Source: Campylobacterales bacterium (GTDB lineage Bacteria; Campylobacterota; Campylobacteria; Campylobacterales; Sulfurovaceae). Taken from it: a stretch of 32,890 bases of DNA. Numbering within the stretch: position 1 is the stretch's first letter; the number at the start of each line of letters is the position of its first letter. A model generated the notes under the pieces. The model was given only the letters and a program-made list of their open reading frames with translations, searched no databases and had not been told where the DNA came from. The translations under genes and the position numbers were made by a program. This document shows positions 30,533-32,890 of the stretch, in pieces. The stretch spans positions 1 through 32,890 of the forward strand of contig JACXUO010000012.1 in assembly GCA_014763885.1 (NCBI GenBank). The letters run 5' to 3'.

Positions 30533-31150
30533 ATGATACATGAATTAGCACAAACCATCGTCTCCTATATCGGTACTCTTGGTTATACCGGCATTTTTTT
30601 ACTGATGTTTCTGGAAAGTACCTTTTTCCCTTTTCCCAGTGAAATCGTGATGATCCCCGCAGGATACCTGGCCTATAAAGGCGAAATGAACCTCTATGGG
30701 GTGGTTCTCGCCGGAATATTCGGTTCGGTTGCAGGCGCACTCTTTAACTATTATCTGGCGATCTACGTGGGACGTGCGTTTATCCTGCGTCATGGCAGAT
30801 ACTTTTTTGTCAAAGAGAAGACGATGGAAAAGCTTGAGCAGTTTTTCAAGGTACACGGGGAACTCTCTACCTTCAATGGCAGACTTGTCCCCGGGATCCG
30901 TCAGCTGATCTCCCTTCCGGCCGGTCTGGCACGGATGCATGTAGGGAAATTCGCGCTCTATACGGCACTGGGTGCAGGTATCTGGGTGATCGTGCTCGTT
31001 GCACTGGGATATCTGCTTGGAACACAGGAGGAGCTGATCTCCGAGTATCTCCGTTCTGCGACACTGATCGCGTTGCTCAGCGTGGTACTCATTACGCTCT
31101 TTTATATCGTAAGGCATAAAAGACGTCAGAAGATCCTGGATAAGGATTAG
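30533..31150 (+). CDS. DedA/VTT-family membrane protein
   Basis: A 205-residue inner-membrane protein of the DedA family, members of which flip or recycle lipids such as undecaprenyl phosphate. Family signatures are MFLESTFFPFPSEIVMIPAG near the N-terminus, the FGSVAGALFNYYLAIYVGR segment, and GRLVPGIRQLISLPAGLARM with its conserved Arg and Pro. The C-terminal TM (about 180-198) is followed by a basic tail. The ribosome binding site is weak. Its stop overlaps the stop of the converging helicase gene by 4 bp. Confidence 0.93.
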   Translation: MIHELAQTIVSYIGTLGYTGIFLLMFLESTFFPFPSEIVMIPAGYLAYKGEMNLYGVVLAGIFGSVAGALFNYYLAIYVGRAFILRHGRYFFVKEKTMEKLEQFFKVHGELSTFNGRLVPGIRQLISLPAGLARMHVGKFALYTALGAGIWVIVLVALGYLLGTQEELISEYLRSATLIALLSVVLITLFYIVRHKRRQKILDKD

Positions 31151-32508
31151 TCCAGTATCCAGGAGAGATATTTTCTCTTTTTGATCTTTGCTTTTTTGAG
31201 TGCTTTTTGTACCTTTTCTATCACCTTATGGTGCAGCGCGATATAGGCGTTGTGATCGGTGATATCAATCTTGCCTATCTCTTCCGCATTGATACCTATC
31301 TCTTTGCAGAGTGTTCCCAGTATATCCCCTTTTCTGAGCTTTGTTTTTTTCCCCCCGTTGAGGCAGAGTGTATCGAACTCAGAGCGCATAATATAGCTGC
31401 TTCCCGCTTGCAATTCATTCAGTCTTCCTCTGCAGGCGCTGGAGGTGATATAGCCGCATTTTGAATGCTCCTGAGGCGTATATAGGGAGAGTGCTCTGCC
31501 CGAAGCCTCTGCGCGTCCTGTACGTCCGATACGATGGGTGTAAACCTCTTTGTCAAACGGGAGATCATAGTTGATCACCAGTTCTATCCCTTTGATATCG
31601 AGACCTCTTGAGGCAACGTCTGTGGCAACGAGTATACGTTTGGAGCCGTTGGAAAAAGCGATCACAGCTTCATTGCGTGCTCTTTGATCCAGGTCGCCCT
31701 GCAGGTCGATGACAGAGTGGCCAAGGGCATGAAGCCTGTCGGCAAGTGCAACCACGTCCGCTTTGGTATTACAGAAGATAAGCAGTGAATGAGGCTTGAA
31801 GCTATCGATCAGCATGAGAAGCGTATCAAACTTGTCGGAGGTTTCATAGACGATCTCTTCGATCTTTGCAGCTTCCTGCCGGGTATCCACTTTGATAGTC
31901 AGCGGATCGATCAGCAGTTTTTTGCCGAGATCCTCTATCTTTGCCGGAAAGGTTGCTGAGAAGAGGAGTGTCTGTCTTGGCATGGGGATAGCGGAAGCGA
32001 TATCCACTATCTCATCATAGAAGCCCATATCCAGCATTTTATCCGCTTCATCGAGTATGAGGGTATGGATACTCTCAAGTTCCAATGTATGTTTGCCCAG
32101 ATGGTCTTTCAGTCTGCCCGGTGTACCTATGAGGATATGCGCTCCTTTTGCCAGAGAGTCAGCCTGTGATCGGAGAGGGACACCGCCGTAAAGCGTAAGG
32201 ATCTTCAGGTTTGGTTTGCAGGCAGCCAGCTTCCGCAGTTCGGATGCAACCTGTTCGGCAAGTTCACGGGTGGGAGTGATGATCAGCGTCTGCGGCCTGT
32301 TCGATGCAACATCGGTACGCATCACCGCAGGCAAACCAAAAGCGACGGTCTTGCCCGACCCTGTTTTGGATTGCGCCAGGATATCCCTTCCATCAAGGAT
32401 TGCAGGGATACTCTCCTCTTGTATTTGTGTCATCTGAGTGAAGTTGAGCGTCTCAAGTATGGTGAGCAGCGAAGGGGGTATTGTACTGATTGTATTAAAA
32501 TGTGCCAT
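31147..32508 (-). CDS. dbpA: DEAD-box RNA helicase, DbpA-like
   Basis: ATP-dependent RNA helicase involved in 50S assembly. The 453-residue protein has motif I AQSKTGSGKT (45-54), PTRELAEQ (79-86), GTPGRL (128-133), DEAD (153-156), SAT (184-186), ATDVASRGLDI (295-305) and HRIGRTGR (325-332). The C-terminal part, with TLCLNGGKKTKLRKGDILGTL and EIGKIDITDHNAYIAL, is the DbpA-type RNA-binding domain that recognises 23S rRNA hairpin 92. The length is close to E. coli DbpA. It converges on dedA with a 4-bp overlap. Confidence 0.92.
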   Translation of the reverse strand: MAHFNTISTIPPSLLTILETLNFTQMTQIQEESIPAILDGRDILAQSKTGSGKTVAFGLPAVMRTDVASNRPQTLIITPTRELAEQVASELRKLAACKPNLKILTLYGGVPLRSQADSLAKGAHILIGTPGRLKDHLGKHTLELESIHTLILDEADKMLDMGFYDEIVDIASAIPMPRQTLLFSATFPAKIEDLGKKLLIDPLTIKVDTRQEAAKIEEIVYETSDKFDTLLMLIDSFKPHSLLIFCNTKADVVALADRLHALGHSVIDLQGDLDQRARNEAVIAFSNGSKRILVATDVASRGLDIKGIELVINYDLPFDKEVYTHRIGRTGRAEASGRALSLYTPQEHSKCGYITSSACRGRLNELQAGSSYIMRSEFDTLCLNGGKKTKLRKGDILGTLCKEIGINAEEIGKIDITDHNAYIALHHKVIEKVQKALKKAKIKKRKYLSWILD

Positions 32509-32562
32509 TGTTTTCTTTGTAAAGGTAGTTAAAAATTTTGTATTTAGGGAGAGTGTGACAAA

Positions 32563-32579
32563 CGGGCCGCGAAAGCCCG
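32563..32579 (-). terminator. Possible terminator of the YdcH-like gene
   Basis: On the minus strand CGGGC, loop of 7, GCCCG, followed by TTTG: a 5-bp GC stem with a weak T-tail, 16 bp past the stop codon and before the helicase gene. Confidence 0.35.
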
Positions 32580-32594
32580 CAGAATTTGCAGGGA

Positions 32595-32828
32595 TTAAGC
32601 GTTTTCCTGCTGTTCTTTTCTGTACTTGAGGATCATCATGAGGGCTTCATCTTTCAAAAGAAGCTTCTCCTTTTTCATCTTTTCAAGCTCTGCATCAGAA
32701 AGGTGAAGTCTTCCCTCATCAGCGTCTGTGGTCATTTGATCAAGCTCGTTATGCTTTTCAAAGATTTTTGCAAAGTGTGCATTCTCTTGCTTGAGGACAC
32801 TGATCTCATCTCTGTATTCGTGTAGCAT
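32595..32828 (-). CDS. YdcH/DUF465-family small protein
   Basis: A 77-residue, highly charged helical protein; the pattern FAKIFEKHNELDQ, then DEGRLHLSDAELEKMKKEKLLLKDE, matches the YdcH/DUF465 family, small coiled-coil proteins of unknown function. Two adjacent ATG codons exist; the second (32828) lies 6 nt after AGGAG and the first only 3 nt, so I use the second. The gene has its own promoter at the right edge of the window. Confidence 0.85.
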   Translation of the reverse strand: MLHEYRDEISVLKQENAHFAKIFEKHNELDQMTTDADEGRLHLSDAELEKMKKEKLLLKDEALMMILKYRKEQQENA

Positions 32829-32853
32829 CATCTACTCCTACTAATTTTTTGTA

Positions 32854-32859
32854 ATTATA
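32854..32859 (-). promoter_or_regulatory. -10 box of the YdcH-like gene
   Basis: TATAAT on the minus strand within GCTATAATTAC, about 25 bp upstream of the start codon. No gene is visible in the last 59 bases. Confidence 0.5.
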
Positions 32860-32890
32860 GCTATTATGTTCTATACTCTGCATTAATTTT

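Overview
The window reads as a chromosomal segment of a Campylobacterota (epsilonproteobacterial) bacterium, most likely a Sulfurovum-like, free-living relative. This is inferred from gene content and order, not from a search. Lineage markers are an HP0268-family protein beside miaB and a DUF374 acyltransferase, the block poly-E protein/gmk/tatA/argS (as in Helicobacter HP0322-HP0319 and Campylobacter Cj1178c-Cj1175c, from memory), and murD-mraY divergent from gpmI followed by fabG. Coding density is very high, many genes overlap, and no stretch over about 215 bp lacks a gene. I see no rRNA, tRNA, CRISPR, transposase or prophage.

Layout. 1-2530 (minus): start of a Xer-type recombinase, DUF374 acyltransferase, miaB, HP0268-like gene. 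2736-3905 (plus): nusA. 3967-6925 (minus): tpiA, pgk, gap, with terminators after tpiA and gap. 6985-7914 (plus): nadD and rsfS. 7911-11889 (minus): small membrane protein, argS, tatA, gmk, poly-E protein. 11962-14446 (minus): murD and mraY. 14534-17298 (plus): gpmI, a small TerB-like helical protein, fabG. 17299-17512: a cluster of structured hairpin elements. 17513-18166 (minus): small membrane exporter-like protein. 18320-27797 (plus): two-component system, TonB, copper-type TonB receptor, three NosL-like proteins, an FtsX/MacB-type ABC transporter and an eight-TM Cys protein. 27939-31150 (plus): acpP, fabF, accA, dedA. 31147-32828 (minus): dbpA-like helicase and a YdcH-like protein.

The most interesting part is 18.3-27.8 kb. 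An OprC/NosA-type outer-membrane receptor (CPNRM plus HxM motifs), its TonB, a two-component regulator, three different NosL-like metallochaperone candidates, a MacB-class ABC pair and an unrecognised polytopic membrane protein with CC and CPFCM motifs form what looks like one copper import and delivery pathway. No nosZ, nosD or nosY is in view, so the client cuproenzyme is unknown. The last five genes overlap one another by 4-11 bp. A 19-bp direct-repeat motif recurs upstream of tonB and of the receptor gene and is a candidate binding site for the adjacent OmpR-type regulator. The whole block sits between fabG and acpP-fabF-accA, genes that are close together in relatives, so it looks like an insertion at a variable site.

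Other points of note: three 42-nt hairpin elements after fabG with compensatory stem changes; an apparent 32-residue in-frame insertion in MurD containing a tandem heptanucleotide repeat; a GAPDH lacking the Asp normally associated with NAD preference; and a pseudo-receiver domain at the N-terminus of the poly-E protein.
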